DNA of 44,214 bases from Paenibacillaceae bacterium. Its GTDB lineage: Bacteria; Bacillota; Bacilli; Paenibacillales; Paenibacillaceae. The stretch covers positions 1 to 44,214 of the forward strand of contig REGQ01000040.1 in NCBI GenBank assembly GCA_004134985.1, written 5' to 3'. Position 1 is the stretch's first letter; the number at the start of each line of letters is the position of its first letter. Positions 32,654-41,408 of the stretch are shown piece by piece. The notes beneath the pieces are model-generated. The model did no database searches and was not told the origin of the DNA. It worked only from the letters and a program-made list of their open reading frames with translations. The position numbers and the translations under genes were made by a program.

Positions 32654-33751
32654 CTATTTAAGACTGGACTTGCGCGGAATCGTGATCCAGAAGGAATGCT
32701 TGTTATCCGTCGTATCCAGGCCGACAGAACCGCCCAACTTATGAACAATTTCCTTCACAATGGCCAAGCCAAGCCCGCTGCCTTTGGTGCTCGTGCCCGC
32801 TCCGCGCTGACGCGAGGAATCGGCCTGGTAAAACCGTTCAAACACAAGCGCATGTTCCTCAGGCAGTGGCTCCCCGACATTGCTGACCGTAATGCGGTAA
32901 TGCTGCGGCTCGCTGATGCCAGACACCCAAATAGTCCTTCCCGTACTATAGTTTATCGCATTCTGCAACAGGTTGTTCAGCACCTGCCTGATGCCGTTCT
33001 CGTCACTAACGACCATCCCTTGTGCAAGCGATACCGCCAGCTCCATCTTTTTGCTTTGCAGCTCCAATTGAAATGACTGGGTGCAGCGAGCAATGAGTTC
33101 ATCCATTTGAATCGTGCTGCAAGCGATGCTGGCGGCATCCCGATCTTCCCATACCGAGAGCTGATGCAACTGCTCCACAAGCCGGGTAATATGCTGGGAC
33201 TCCTCCAGCAGCGACAGATACAACTCTTTGTCCCCGGTAATCACGCCCGTGCTTAATGCTTCCAAATAGCCGTTCAGGTTGCTGAGCGGTGTCCGCAAAT
33301 CATGGGAAACATTGCTCAGCATTCGTTTGCGGTTGTCCTCTGTCCGCTTCAAGGTTAAGGTCAGTGCATTGAAATGCTTGGTTAATTCCCCGATTTCATC
33401 CTCTGATGACACCTTGATCGATTGTGGATAAGTACCGGTCATTAGCTGGCGCGTTGATTGCGTCAATCGTTTCAGCGGGGACAAAATTTGCTTGATAAAC
33501 ACGAAATGGATAATCGCGGCAACAGCGATAGCCAGCAAGCTCGCGCGGATGAGATAGAAATGCATCGTTCGGTTAAAAAAGTAATTTTTCTCATCCCCAA
33601 CAAGTTGATACTTTGCGACAAGCAAACAAGCAAAATCTTTGACCGAAACACCGACCAGCCAAATGACGATCAGCATGACGACTACATTTACCCCGATTAA
33701 CTTCCAGGACACATGCTGCCTGAACAAACGAAGCTGTTTAATATGCAACAA
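32654..33751 (-). CDS. Sensor histidine kinase
   Basis: This histidine kinase of about 365 residues has two membrane helices (KLIGVNVVVMLIVIWLVGV and LIRASLLAIAVAAIIHFVFI) around a short outer loop, then a HAMP domain, the phospho-acceptor SNVSHDLRTPLSNLNGYLEA and the ATPase boxes VLNNLLQNAINYS, FERFYQADSSR and GSGLGLAIVKEIVHKLGG. It phosphorylates the regulator encoded just upstream. The start is uncertain. A TTG at 33751 with GGGG seven bases upstream is chosen, overlapping the regulator by 14 bases; a GTG at 33799 would extend deeper into it. The short outer loop suggests sensing in or near the membrane. Confidence 0.88.
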   Translation of the reverse strand: MLHIKQLRLFRQHVSWKLIGVNVVVMLIVIWLVGVSVKDFACLLVAKYQLVGDEKNYFFNRTMHFYLIRASLLAIAVAAIIHFVFIKQILSPLKRLTQSTRQLMTGTYPQSIKVSSEDEIGELTKHFNALTLTLKRTEDNRKRMLSNVSHDLRTPLSNLNGYLEALSTGVITGDKELYLSLLEESQHITRLVEQLHQLSVWEDRDAASIACSTIQMDELIARCTQSFQLELQSKKMELAVSLAQGMVVSDENGIRQVLNNLLQNAINYSTGRTIWVSGISEPQHYRITVSNVGEPLPEEHALVFERFYQADSSRQRGAGTSTKGSGLGLAIVKEIVHKLGGSVGLDTTDNKHSFWITIPRKSSLK

Positions 33752-34424
33752 AACGATACCCCATTCCGCGGATCGTCTCGAAAAAAACCGGCGTATCACA
33801 GCTTGTCTCGATCTTATCCCTCAGTTTTCCCATATGAACATCAACTGTGCGGTCGATGACGCTCTTCTCTTCATTCGGATAAAGCTCGCCCAGTATTTGC
33901 TCCCGCGACAAAATTTGATTGGGGTTCCTCATTAGAAAATACAGCAATTTAAACTCATGCTGGGTCAGCGGAATGAGCGTTCCATTAAACTTGACCTCTC
34001 CGCGGACAGGCTTGATCGTCAACCCCTTGAACGTAATTTTGCCGCAGCGATTGGCTGTTCGTCGCAGCACCGTATTGACGCGGGTCACTACCTCCAGCGG
34101 ACTGAACGGCTTAATAATGTAATCATCAGCGCCCATCTGAAGCCCTTCAATGCGCTCGGCTTCCGTAACTTTGGCTGTCAACATGATGAGCGGGATATCG
34201 CTTTTAAGTTCGGTCCGAATCCATCTGCATACTTCCTCACCGCCAACCTTCGGCATCATCAGATCGGTAATGACAAAACAGGGATCATGCTTTTGAAAGA
34301 CTTGCTTGCCTTCCTCCCCGTTCTCAGCCTCCAATACATCATATCCTTCTTTTTCCAAATACAATTTAAGCAGTTTTCTTATTTTCGAATCATCTTCGAT
34401 GATCAGGATATTTTGTTCCAACAT
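33738..34424 (-). CDS. OmpR/PhoB-family response regulator
   Basis: This 228-residue response regulator has a receiver domain (acidic pair near residues 11-12, phospho-acceptor Asp54 in FVITDLMMPK, Thr/Lys in MLTAKV and YIIKPFSP) and a C-terminal winged helix (LTQHEFKLLYFLMRNPNQILSREQILGELYP...RTVDVHMGKLRDKI...TIRGMGYRF). It is paired with the histidine kinase that overlaps its 3' end. The ATG at 34424 has AAGGGA upstream. Target genes are not evident from the neighbourhood. Confidence 0.92.
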   Translation of the reverse strand: MLEQNILIIEDDSKIRKLLKLYLEKEGYDVLEAENGEEGKQVFQKHDPCFVITDLMMPKVGGEEVCRWIRTELKSDIPLIMLTAKVTEAERIEGLQMGADDYIIKPFSPLEVVTRVNTVLRRTANRCGKITFKGLTIKPVRGEVKFNGTLIPLTQHEFKLLYFLMRNPNQILSREQILGELYPNEEKSVIDRTVDVHMGKLRDKIETSCDTPVFFETIRGMGYRFVAY

Positions 34425-34593
34425 GCCCACTTCCCTTCACATAGTTCTTTATTATAAAGGAAGTATGTAAAGAAACGTTAAAGTTATTGCTGGAAATGCG
34501 GCCGCAGGGGGAGGAATTGCAGCTTGGAAGGGAACATGCTGTGGAGGAGGGTAATGATTGCGGGGCGCAATTTATCGTGTTCTGCTGTCCACG

Positions 34594-35397
34594 CTACAAT
34601 AGCAGTACATCAATGATCTGATGAAACTTCATTTTCTGCTGATCCAATTCATTAATTCCGTAACCCTTCAGAAATCCCGGCACTTCTTCATGACGATCCG
34701 AGTACTGCGTCAAACTTTTGATCAAATAGTAAATATCATAATATGGATCGGAAACGCCAGCCCCGTCAACATCAATAAACGCATTCAATTCGCCATTATG
34801 AATGATGACATTACCCGAACCGTAATCACCATGCGTAAACACCAGTTCATTATCCAGAGGACGATTTATTTCAAGGAAATCCATGAGCTGTTCAAGCGTT
34901 TCATCAGGGAAGGCGCGATTTATCACTTCCGTCACTTGGTCGAAGTGATGCTCAATGTTGTTTTTCACCATACTTATTAGGTTTTCGGGGAGAAAAGCCT
35001 TGAAAGGGCATTGGTCAATACCGACACGATGAATCTTCCTCAGTCCCTCTCCCAGCACAAAACCCAAGCTTTTCTCACCGTCCAGATGCTGATACTCGGA
35101 CCCCACGCAGCCTTCAATATAGGACATGACCAGATATTCTTTGTCATGTTCCTTATAATAACGAATGACTTCAGGCACAGGAAGCTTGCCTTTCATCCAA
35201 TTCAACCGCTCGGCTTCCTCATACAGGCTGCCTGCATACTCCGTTTTTTTTATTTTCATAACATACTTTTCAGCAGTATTCACTTCAAGAATATAGACGG
35301 ACTGATAATGCCGTCCGTGATGAATTGGCACAATAGCTGTAATCTTCTCACTGAAATCCAGCATGCTGCTTGGAAAAGGTAGCGATATAGGCTTCAT
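34594..35397 (-). CDS. APH(3')-like phosphotransferase
   Basis: This 267-residue kinase has the APH(3') arrangement: MKIKKTEYAGSLYEEAERLNWMKGKLPVPEVIRYY in the N-lobe, then catalytic loop FTHGDYGSGNVII (Asp and Asn) and the metal site AFIDVDGAGVSDPYYDIYYL, close in pattern to aminoglycoside 3'-phosphotransferases. Whether it confers resistance cannot be said; many chromosomal members act on other substrates. AAGGAGG precedes the ATG. A small membrane-protein gene lies 12 bp upstream on the same strand. Confidence 0.82.
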   Translation of the reverse strand: MKPISLPFPSSMLDFSEKITAIVPIHHGRHYQSVYILEVNTAEKYVMKIKKTEYAGSLYEEAERLNWMKGKLPVPEVIRYYKEHDKEYLVMSYIEGCVGSEYQHLDGEKSLGFVLGEGLRKIHRVGIDQCPFKAFLPENLISMVKNNIEHHFDQVTEVINRAFPDETLEQLMDFLEINRPLDNELVFTHGDYGSGNVIIHNGELNAFIDVDGAGVSDPYYDIYYLIKSLTQYSDRHEEVPGFLKGYGINELDQQKMKFHQIIDVLLL

Positions 35398-35409
35398 TAT
35401 GAGGCCTCC

Positions 35410-35877
35410 TTATCTAATAAGTCGATGCAGAACCAAAAATAGAAAAAAGGAAAAGCTTACACACATTAAAAAAGTGTTCACATTGAAATATTGATTGTTG
35501 ATATGAATCGATAACCCCTCCGTAATGGAGTTGATATATTGCCAATCCGTCTCACCATGTTGTCGTTCATATACTTCGGCCAAGTAATCCTTATACTTGT
35601 GGAATTGTTGTACTTGATAATAAGTGCCCGCAGCAATATGAATGACGACAAGCACCATACCAGACAAAATAAATTTCCCGGATAACTTCTTATGCTTAAA
35701 AACCTTGAACCATTGCACAATCAAAATAATAAATAAAATAATAATAGGCGCGAACAACAGAATCGCCGGATTCCCGTTGCCTGAGCTTCGTCCAGGGGTT
35801 GTTGTCATGGCGTTGCCAAACAAGAAAACAAGCAAAAACACCGAAACATTAACGACAAGAAACACGATCGATTTCAC
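35410..35877 (-). CDS. Membrane protein of unknown function, 155 aa
   Basis: This 155-residue protein has about four hydrophobic segments (SIVFLVVNVSVFLLVFLFG, ILLFAPIIILFIILIVQWF, FILSGMVLVVIHIAAGTYY and FLMCVSFSFFLFLVLHRLI) and a soluble loop between the third and fourth (QVQQFHKYKDYLAEVYERQ onward). I do not recognise the family. The start is GTG at 35877 with GAGGAGG eight bases upstream; a longer frame to 35907 has no binding site. It is 12 bp upstream of the kinase gene at 34594 and probably co-transcribed with it. Confidence 0.65.
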   Translation of the reverse strand: MKSIVFLVVNVSVFLLVFLFGNAMTTTPGRSSGNGNPAILLFAPIIILFIILIVQWFKVFKHKKLSGKFILSGMVLVVIHIAAGTYYQVQQFHKYKDYLAEVYERQHGETDWQYINSITEGLSIHINNQYFNVNTFLMCVSFSFFLFLVLHRLIR

Positions 35878-35976
35878 TGACTTCGCCTCCTCACACCAAC
35901 ACTTCATACTTCACAAATTATACCATTCCCCCTCCAGATCCGCTAATGAAAATCGCGAACGATCCACTTCCCGCTG

Positions 35977-36120
35977 CTCTCAACACGCGATGTGGCACTT
36001 CATCACAGTTGCCGAGCATGCGAGTTCCTCTCAGCGCGCGGTGTGGCACTTCATCACAGTTGTCGAGCATGCGAGTTACTCTCAACACGCGGTGTGGCAC
36101 TGTATAACAGTGGCCGACCA
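35977..36120. repeat. 51-bp tandem repeat, three copies
   Basis: Units start at 35977, 36028 and 36079, each with CTCTCA, GTGGCACT and ATAACAG or ATCACAG, and differ at a few bases. The period is a multiple of three, so a frame stays open across it on the minus strand with a 17-residue repeat. There is no binding site and no recognisable product, so I treat it as a VNTR-like intergenic repeat between csaA and the membrane-protein gene. Confidence 0.75.
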
Positions 36121-36137
36121 CATGCCATTGCGCGCTT

Positions 36138-36467
36138 CTATGCTACCGGTGTGCCATTCGCCACTATTTCATCCGGTGCTAGCAGAACCACATCACCTTC
36201 CCCAGGAATACCCCCAAGCACCAGCACCTCCGATTTAAAACCTGCGATTCGTCTGACGGGAAAATTCACAATGGCGACCACTTGGCGCCCAACAAGCTGA
36301 TCCGGCTCATATCTTTGGGTAAGCTGTGCAGAAGATTGTTTAACCCCCAGCTCACCAAAATCAATCCTCAATTTAATTGCAGGTTTTTTCGCTTCCGGAA
36401 ACGATTCTGCGTGCGTAATCGTGCCTATACGGATATCCAGCTTCAAGAAATCTTCAATGTCTGCCAC
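36138..36467 (-). CDS. csaA: CsaA, tRNA-binding-domain protein
   Basis: This 109-residue protein matches the CsaA family along its length: [68 protein letters not shown] and GDVVLL. CsaA is an OB-fold homodimer related to the tRNA-binding domain of methionyl-tRNA synthetase and has been linked to export chaperoning in B. subtilis. The GTG at 36467 aligns best with relatives and has AGGGGG eight bases upstream. It overlaps the end of the DMT transporter gene by 14 bases, suggesting coupling. Confidence 0.92.
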   Translation of the reverse strand: MADIEDFLKLDIRIGTITHAESFPEAKKPAIKLRIDFGELGVKQSSAQLTQRYEPDQLVGRQVVAIVNFPVRRIAGFKSEVLVLGGIPGEGDVVLLAPDEIVANGTPVA

Positions 36468-37356
36468 TTTGGGCACCCCCTAATTTTTTAAGATGAATAA
36501 ATGACAGATTGCCCGAAAGCAACAAGCCTGTCACAACGAATATAGTCGCAGCAAAATCAAATCGTGTAATCGGTTCATGCAACAATACAGCCGCCAAAAT
36601 ATACCCGAAAATCGGGGTCATAAATAACCAGTTGTTCGCTTTTACCGCATCCTCTTTGAGCAGGTAGAACCAGAGCAGCATGGTGCCAATTGAGATGACG
36701 AATACGAGCCAAATTAACGAACCCCAGAAGTTGTAATCCATGGTTAAGAAAAACGTCTCTTTTTCGAGGAAGAAAGTAAGCGGCAAAGAAATTACACCGC
36801 CAATAATAAGCTGCCATGTATTAATAACTGCACCCGGAAGATCCAAATTCACCTTTTTAAAATAAACACTCCCGACCGCCATTGCTACCATTCCGATACC
36901 CAGAACAACCAGCCCAACTATTTGTGCCTCACTGCCAGCGAGGGATGGCCATGCAGCAATGAGCAGACCAAGTGCCGCAACAATCATACCGATCCATTCT
37001 TTCGAAGAAACTTGCCGCTTTAACCATATGGAGGACAAGACCGCTACCAGAAAAGGATTTGTGGCCACAAACAAATTAAACAGCCCCGCTGATACATACT
37101 TCAACGCCCAAAATGTCGCGCCCAGATATATGGTTGTATTCAACAACCCTAATACAAAGAGCGGTCCCCATTCTTTCTTCGTTGGCCGGCGATACTTGTT
37201 GCTAACTAAATAGACAAAAAGGTAAAGCAACGCGCCAGCGATCAGAAAGCGGGTGGTCGCCAATGCCATTGGCGTTGTTGCGTACAGACCGAATTTTGTC
37301 GCGATCGCCGCAGACGACCATAATAGTGTAAATAATAAGCCCAACAGTGTTTTCAT
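36454..37356 (-). CDS. DMT-family transporter (EamA domains)
   Basis: This 300-residue membrane protein has ten hydrophobic segments in two EamA repeats. Features include the N-terminal [19 protein letters not shown], the first-repeat [23 protein letters not shown] and the second-repeat [22 protein letters not shown]. It belongs to the drug/metabolite transporter superfamily, and most members export amino acids or other metabolites. AAGGAGA precedes the ATG. The AraC gene 115 bp upstream on the same strand may regulate it. Confidence 0.88.
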   Translation of the reverse strand: MKTLLGLLFTLLWSSAAIATKFGLYATTPMALATTRFLIAGALLYLFVYLVSNKYRRPTKKEWGPLFVLGLLNTTIYLGATFWALKYVSAGLFNLFVATNPFLVAVLSSIWLKRQVSSKEWIGMIVAALGLLIAAWPSLAGSEAQIVGLVVLGIGMVAMAVGSVYFKKVNLDLPGAVINTWQLIIGGVISLPLTFFLEKETFFLTMDYNFWGSLIWLVFVISIGTMLLWFYLLKEDAVKANNWLFMTPIFGYILAAVLLHEPITRFDFAATIFVVTGLLLSGNLSFIHLKKLGGAQSGRH

Positions 37357-37471
37357 TATTGTCTCCTTGAATTTTGCCCCAGAATCTAAAAAAAAATATC
37401 CCGGCCGCGGGCGGTAGCCAGGTTGATATCACTATTTTATAACGAAGGAGAACAACGAATTTGACTGAAAA

Positions 37472-38197
37472 TCAGATTATTTTAGCCAGATGTTGTCTGC
37501 GGTACTCGCTCGGAGTAATTCCCTCATGTTTTTGGAACAAACGGGTTAAAGTCGACTGATGCTCCAAGCCGACTTGAATCGCAATATGCAAAATCGGCAG
37601 CTGTGTATTGCGCAGCAATTGTTTCGCATGATTCAATCGCACTTCCTGAATATAGGCGGACGGTGTTTTTCCTGTTTCCTTAAGAAACCAGGTGGAATAA
37701 TAGGAGCGATGGTAATGTTCCAGCGCGGCGAGCTGCTGCACTGCAATAGGCATGTGGTAATTTTCGTGGATATATCGGATCGAATCAGGCTGCTGCTGCT
37801 GGAACAAATGATGCGCAATGTAAGGAAAAAGCCCCCGCAAGGCGGAGTTGTCCAATGACGACTGCTCCATTTCATTCAAGATCAGATAACGAATGCCTTT
37901 CCATTGGTTGTTCAATGAATAAGAAACTCCCCTGCTTGGCAGTTCGCTTGAGGAAACCATGAAATGGGGAATATCAACAACGAGAAATTCGTTGCGCGCA
38001 GCCGAATGGAACGAATGTTCACACCCCGAAGGAACAAAAAACAAGCGCTGATGATCTATTAGCAGCTCCTGAGCGCCAGCCTTGATCGCAAGCTCCCCCT
38101 GAAGCGGAATAATAATTTGTGCATGAATATGAGAATGCGTAACTTGAGACGATGTATATGTTCGCCGTTCGGCGATGATTTCTTTGCATGATTCCAT
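37472..38197 (-). CDS. AraC-family regulator with N-terminal cupin
   Basis: This 241-residue AraC-type protein has an N-terminal cupin sensor (THSHIHAQIIIPLQGELAIK, FFVPSGCEHSFHS) at about 15-75 and two C-terminal helix-turn-helix units (IAVQQLAALEHYHRSYYSTWF and ILHIAIQVGLEHQSTLTRLFQKHEGITPSEYR) at about 150-235. The His residues of the cupin suggest a bound metal. It is 115 bp upstream of the DMT transporter gene, a likely target. GGGAG precedes the ATG. Confidence 0.88.
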   Translation of the reverse strand: MESCKEIIAERRTYTSSQVTHSHIHAQIIIPLQGELAIKAGAQELLIDHQRLFFVPSGCEHSFHSAARNEFLVVDIPHFMVSSSELPSRGVSYSLNNQWKGIRYLILNEMEQSSLDNSALRGLFPYIAHHLFQQQQPDSIRYIHENYHMPIAVQQLAALEHYHRSYYSTWFLKETGKTPSAYIQEVRLNHAKQLLRNTQLPILHIAIQVGLEHQSTLTRLFQKHEGITPSEYRRQHLAKII

Positions 38198-38315
38198 ATT
38201 GTTGTTCTCCCTTTTGGTATTCGAAATTATAATACCAAAATATATGCTTTGTATAAACTGGAAACATCATCCCAACTGCTGGCCTGATAGCGTCATTTTA
38301 AAATAACTAACACAT

Positions 38316-38921
38316 TTAAAAACGCTCTTTCATCAATTGTGCGATCGTTCGCTCGTTCTCATGGGGGGATTTCTCCAGTTGATCAATGACCCTCTCCCGT
38401 CGTTCGGCGGTATCATCCTGGCTTAACTTCCATTGGCCTTCGATGCTGTTAATATGCAATTTAAAGCCGACAATGCCGTGAATAAGCCTGTCCACAAATG
38501 GCTTGTTCGATTCATCAATACGATAGGAACTGTCCGGTTGTTCATATTGATTGACCGTACGTTTCAGAATGGCAAGCAGTCCCTCCTGGTCTTCAATCAA
38601 TTCGATTGAGCCATGCACATGAACCGCCGTATAATTCCAGGTTGGTGCCGATGCTTTCGTTTCGTACCAGGAAGCGGATATATAACAATGCGGGCCGTGG
38701 AATACCGCCAATACTTCCTGCCCTTCAATGTCTTGCCACTGTGTATTGACCCTCGCAAAATGCCCGTACAAGCAATTGTTCGCCCGATCGAGCAAAAGTG
38801 GCAGATGAGATGCTACCGGCCTGTTATTATCGCTGGAAAATAATAAGCCAAAACTGTTGCGCTCAATAAAATCAAATAAGGATGCCTCATCCTCTACCTT
38901 GTAATGCTGCGGTACATACAT
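38316..38921 (-). CDS. paiB: PaiB-like FMN-binding protein
   Basis: This 201-residue protein follows the PaiB family throughout: MYVPQHYKVEDEASLFDFI at the start, FGLLFSSDNNRPVASHLPLLLD, VLAVFHGPHCYISASWYETKASAPTWNYTAVHVHG in the middle and IVGFKLHINSIEGQWKLSQ near the end. PaiB of B. subtilis is described as a transcriptional regulator of sporulation and protease genes, but the fold is that of a split-barrel FMN-binding protein. The usual partner paiA (a GNAT) is not adjacent. GAGG lies ten bases before the ATG. Confidence 0.9.
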   Translation of the reverse strand: MYVPQHYKVEDEASLFDFIERNSFGLLFSSDNNRPVASHLPLLLDRANNCLYGHFARVNTQWQDIEGQEVLAVFHGPHCYISASWYETKASAPTWNYTAVHVHGSIELIEDQEGLLAILKRTVNQYEQPDSSYRIDESNKPFVDRLIHGIVGFKLHINSIEGQWKLSQDDTAERRERVIDQLEKSPHENERTIAQLMKERF

Positions 38922-38983
38922 GAATTAACAACCTCGCTTTCCGGATCAAGCAGCTTCGCTACCTATAGCGAGCCGTTCTCTCT

Positions 38984-39493
38984 TTAAATAAATGACTGGA
39001 TTTGCGACAAATGATGCTTGTTATGCCAGACGAACCGGTGAAGCGCAATATCCAGCGATACGCTTCCCAGTGCTTCGGTTGTTAGTTTGCGGGCGAAATC
39101 CCCAGGCGTGAGCCCCTTCAGCAAAATAACAAATCGCCCATGCAGCGCCTCAAGAAGTGTGAGCGAGTTTTCAACCGGAATTTCACTGTAATCTTCCAGG
39201 TCTGCCCATAAATCCTCGCGGTAGGAGCTCGCAATTGGTTCGTCTTCTGTTAGTGCCCGTTTGAAACGTAGATACGCGTTCATATCATTATCAGCCATAT
39301 GATGGATGATCTGCCTGACCGTCCATCCTTGCTCCCGATACGGGGTATCAAGCCGCTCCGGGCCGAGAAGCTGCACCGCATTTTGCAACGCCTCTGAAAT
39401 TGGTGGAATTTGATGAATCAAGTCGCATCGTTCTGTAATGGAATAAGTGAGTGCAGATTCAAATGGGCCAATGGGAAAGCGAATGCGATCCAA
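38984..39493 (-). CDS. yfiT: YfiT-type DinB-superfamily metalloprotein
   Basis: This 169-residue protein matches YfiT: RIRFPIGPFE at the start, LDTPYREQGWTVRQIIHHMADNDMNAYLRFKRALTEDEP near residues 48-86 and FVWHNKHHLSQI near the end. The His residues of IIHHMAD and HNKHH form the metal site. Relatives include bacillithiol S-transferases (BstA). The start is TTG at 39493 with AAAGGAG ten bases upstream. It is the third DinB-type gene in this window and is followed in coordinate order by PaiB, 62 bp away. Confidence 0.88.
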   Translation of the reverse strand: MDRIRFPIGPFESALTYSITERCDLIHQIPPISEALQNAVQLLGPERLDTPYREQGWTVRQIIHHMADNDMNAYLRFKRALTEDEPIASSYREDLWADLEDYSEIPVENSLTLLEALHGRFVILLKGLTPGDFARKLTTEALGSVSLDIALHRFVWHNKHHLSQIQSFI

Positions 39494-39524
39494 CTCCGAT
39501 CATCTCCTTTCGATACCATCGTAA

Positions 39525-39719
39525 TCAGCTGTTTGTTAGTCCACATATAGTGATTGTCCATACAATGATTCCAAACAGGGCGCCGCTCCACACGAGCTCT
39601 GTCGTATAAGGCTCATCTTTCACTATTTTCTTGATGGCTCGAAGCAGTGCCATAATGAAGAAGAAACCTAAAAACGGAAGAACATAAACACCAAGAAAGA
39701 TAAAGAAAATTACAAACAC
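39525..39719 (-). CDS. Small membrane protein, 64 aa
   Basis: The 64 residues form two hydrophobic helices (VIFFIFLGVYVLPFLGFFFIM and LFGIIVWTITICGL) joined by a charged loop (RAIKKIVKDEPYTT). I do not recognise the family. The start would be GTG at 39719 with GGGG only three bases upstream, so expression is uncertain. It ends 32 bp before the yfiT-like gene on the same strand. Confidence 0.45.
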   Translation of the reverse strand: MFVIFFIFLGVYVLPFLGFFFIMALLRAIKKIVKDEPYTTELVWSGALFGIIVWTITICGLTNS

Positions 39720-39823
39720 ACCCCATCATTTAAAATATAACAATCCACCTTGCATTCATATTTTACCTGCCCGTTACTAGCGGCACAACCGTTCTATATA
39801 AGTTGAACGAATGAACCGCATGG

Positions 39824-40019
39824 TTAGAACTTGACACAAAGACAATCGATGATCGACAATGGCGATTTCATGATTTCCTCCATAATCTGCTGAACCTTGT
39901 TGCGAATGTCGGCGACGGAATGATAAAACATATTGCTAATCACATCAGACTTCAGCCGTTTCCATCACTCTTCAGCAAGGTTAAGATTTGGGCGAAAAGG
40001 GTGCAGGAAAACGAGTAAG
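39824..40019 (-). pseudogene. IS630-family transposase, C-terminal remnant
   Basis: The minus-strand frame reads HPFRPNLNLAEE, stop, WKRLKSDVISNMFYHSVADI and ends ...SIIDCLCVKF. This corresponds to the LPPYSPNLNPIE-x-x-W end of IS630/Tc1-type DDE transposases, including the final catalytic Glu, and is interrupted by a TGA right after it. The rest of the gene is not contiguous. A second piece is at 40501-40660, with the palindrome array between them. Confidence 0.75.
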
Positions 40020-40055
40020 AACCAGCATCACCTCGAAGGGTATTTTTATTCTTGC

Positions 40056-40498
40056 GATTCTATACGAAAAATCATATAGAATTGGTCATTCGGCGATGTT
40101 TTCAACGATTCTATATGAAAAATCATATAGAATCGACCATCCCGGCGAGTATTTCAACCATTCTATACGAAAAATCATATAGAATCGATCATCCCGGCGA
40201 GTATTTCAACCATTCTATACGAAAAATCATATAGAATCGACCATCCCGGCGAGTATTTCAACCATTCTATATGAAATATCATATAGAATCGACCATCCCG
40301 GCGAGTATTTCAACCATTCTATATGAAATATCATATAGAATCGATCATCCCGGCGAGTATTTCAACCATTCTATACGAAAAATCATATAGAATCGACCAT
40401 CCCGGCGAGTATTTCAACCATTCTATACGAAAAATCATATAGAATCGACCATCCCGGCGAGTATTTCAACGATTCTATATGAAAAATCATATAGATTC
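40056..40498. repeat. Array of nine palindromes at 52-bp spacing
   Basis: Nine copies of a palindrome with arms ATTCTATAYGA and TCATATAGAAT around a four-base centre start at 40056, 40107, 40159, 40211, 40263, 40315, 40367, 40419 and 40471. The first step is 51 bp and all later steps are 52 bp. Between them is a nearly identical 25-base spacer (CGACCATCCCGGCGAGTATT and TCAAC). Changes are confined to the centre (AAAA or AATA), to one C/T in the left arm, and to the outer ends. The spacers are the same, so it is not a CRISPR array. Confidence 0.9.
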
Positions 40499-40500
40499 AC

Positions 40501-40660
40501 AGGCATGCAGTGTGACGAAGCTCGCTCAAGGGGCACAAAATTTTTCCTGTCGCATAGCCTAGGGTGGCCAACAGCCAACAGTTTGGCGCCTCGATGTTTA
40601 CCTGTGGTTTGAATGGCTTGGTAATCGCTGATCATGAAATTGTCTTCGAATAACAAAGGT
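40501..40660 (-). pseudogene. IS630-family transposase, internal remnant
   Basis: The minus strand encodes LFEDNFMISDYQAIQTTGKH then RGAKLLA, and after a frameshift TLGYATGKILC. This matches the middle of IS630-type transposases (catalytic Asp region FEDE-x-x-I-x-DYQA and the GKHRG-x-KLLATLDYETG strand). About 15-20 residues between QAIQ and GKHRG are missing. With 39824-40019 it forms one decayed transposase gene split by the palindrome array. Confidence 0.65.
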
Positions 40661-40666
40661 GGGGAG

Positions 40667-41152
40667 TTATGGTGTGTTCCCGATATGATTCAAATAGTAC
40701 TGAATGCCGGCTCGATCGACATCAGAAAAACCGAGCGGATCTCGTTCCAGTAAAGCGCGCAAATCGCGGACATTGATCCATCTTACATTTGTCGTTTGGT
40801 CGCCTGACACCAGTAGTTCACCAACTGCTTTGCATCGGAAATAATAGCCGACAGAGTCAACCGGACCTGTGATCGTCTGATAAGCAGCAAACGGTCTGAC
40901 ACATTCAACCGTAAAGTAGTTCCCCTCCGTTACCACTTTTAATTGCTCGCCTTCTACTTCGAACACTTCCAATCCCGTTTCCTCCCTAACCTCTCTTCGC
41001 AGCGCTGCCAAGAGTGATTCAAACGGTTCAACTTGTCCGCCGGGCAGCTCAATTGTAATCGGTTGATTCGGCTTCGTCCTGTTCTGAACAACAATTTCGA
41101 TTTCTCCTTCTACTTGTCTTTCAACAATTGCACGTGCATTAACATAAAACAT
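40667..41152 (-). CDS. NUDIX hydrolase
   Basis: This protein of about 161 residues has a complete Nudix box near residues 39-61, GGQVEPFESLLAALRREVRE then ETGLEV, with the REXXEE metal-binding core. It hydrolyses a nucleoside diphosphate linked to another moiety, or a related compound; the substrate is not evident. The start is uncertain: ATG at 41152, GTG at 41155 or ATG at 41158, all near AAAGGA. It is transcribed away from the GNAT gene at 41526. Confidence 0.85.
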   Translation of the reverse strand: MFYVNARAIVERQVEGEIEIVVQNRTKPNQPITIELPGGQVEPFESLLAALRREVREETGLEVFEVEGEQLKVVTEGNYFTVECVRPFAAYQTITGPVDSVGYYFRCKAVGELLVSGDQTTNVRWINVRDLRALLERDPLGFSDVDRAGIQYYLNHIGNTP

Positions 41153-41235
41153 CACCATCAATCCTTTCTGACTGAAGCGACTTGTCAAGCCGCTTCACCG
41201 TTAGCCGCGCCTGAATACCGCGTTCAGTTATCATT

Positions 41236-41264
41236 TTTACATCGTGGGCATGAAATAGTATACA
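41236..41264 (+). promoter_or_regulatory. Promoter of the leader peptide-GNAT transcript
   Basis: -35 TTTACA (41236-41241), 17-bp spacer, -10 TATACA (41259-41264). Transcription would start near 41271, giving a leader of about 255 nt before the GNAT gene. Confidence 0.6.
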
Positions 41265-41408
41265 ATCTCATTATAAATGATATAGTAAATATTTGGAATT
41301 GTGAACGGGAAGCGCTCGCCCTCGCTATCTTGTCTAATTACCCAATTTCATGGATAATATCCTAAGAGGGAATACCTTCCTACTAAGGCCATAAAGGAGT
41401 GATGCTGT

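Noticed and set aside
32615-33076. Plus-strand gene opposite the histidine kinase
   Set aside because: The minus strand encodes clear kinase motifs over the same bases, so the plus frame is a shadow.
35918-36121. Small gene with 17-residue repeats
   Set aside because: The frame is open because the tandem period is 51 bp. It has no ribosome binding site, other frames are also open, and it has no recognisable features.
40052-40234. Small repeat proteins across the palindrome array
   Set aside because: Open frames result from the repeat. There is no binding site, and the translation repeats YEKSYRI only because of the DNA.
40056-40498. CRISPR array
   Set aside because: Repeats are regularly spaced, but the spacers are almost identical to each other and no cas genes are present.
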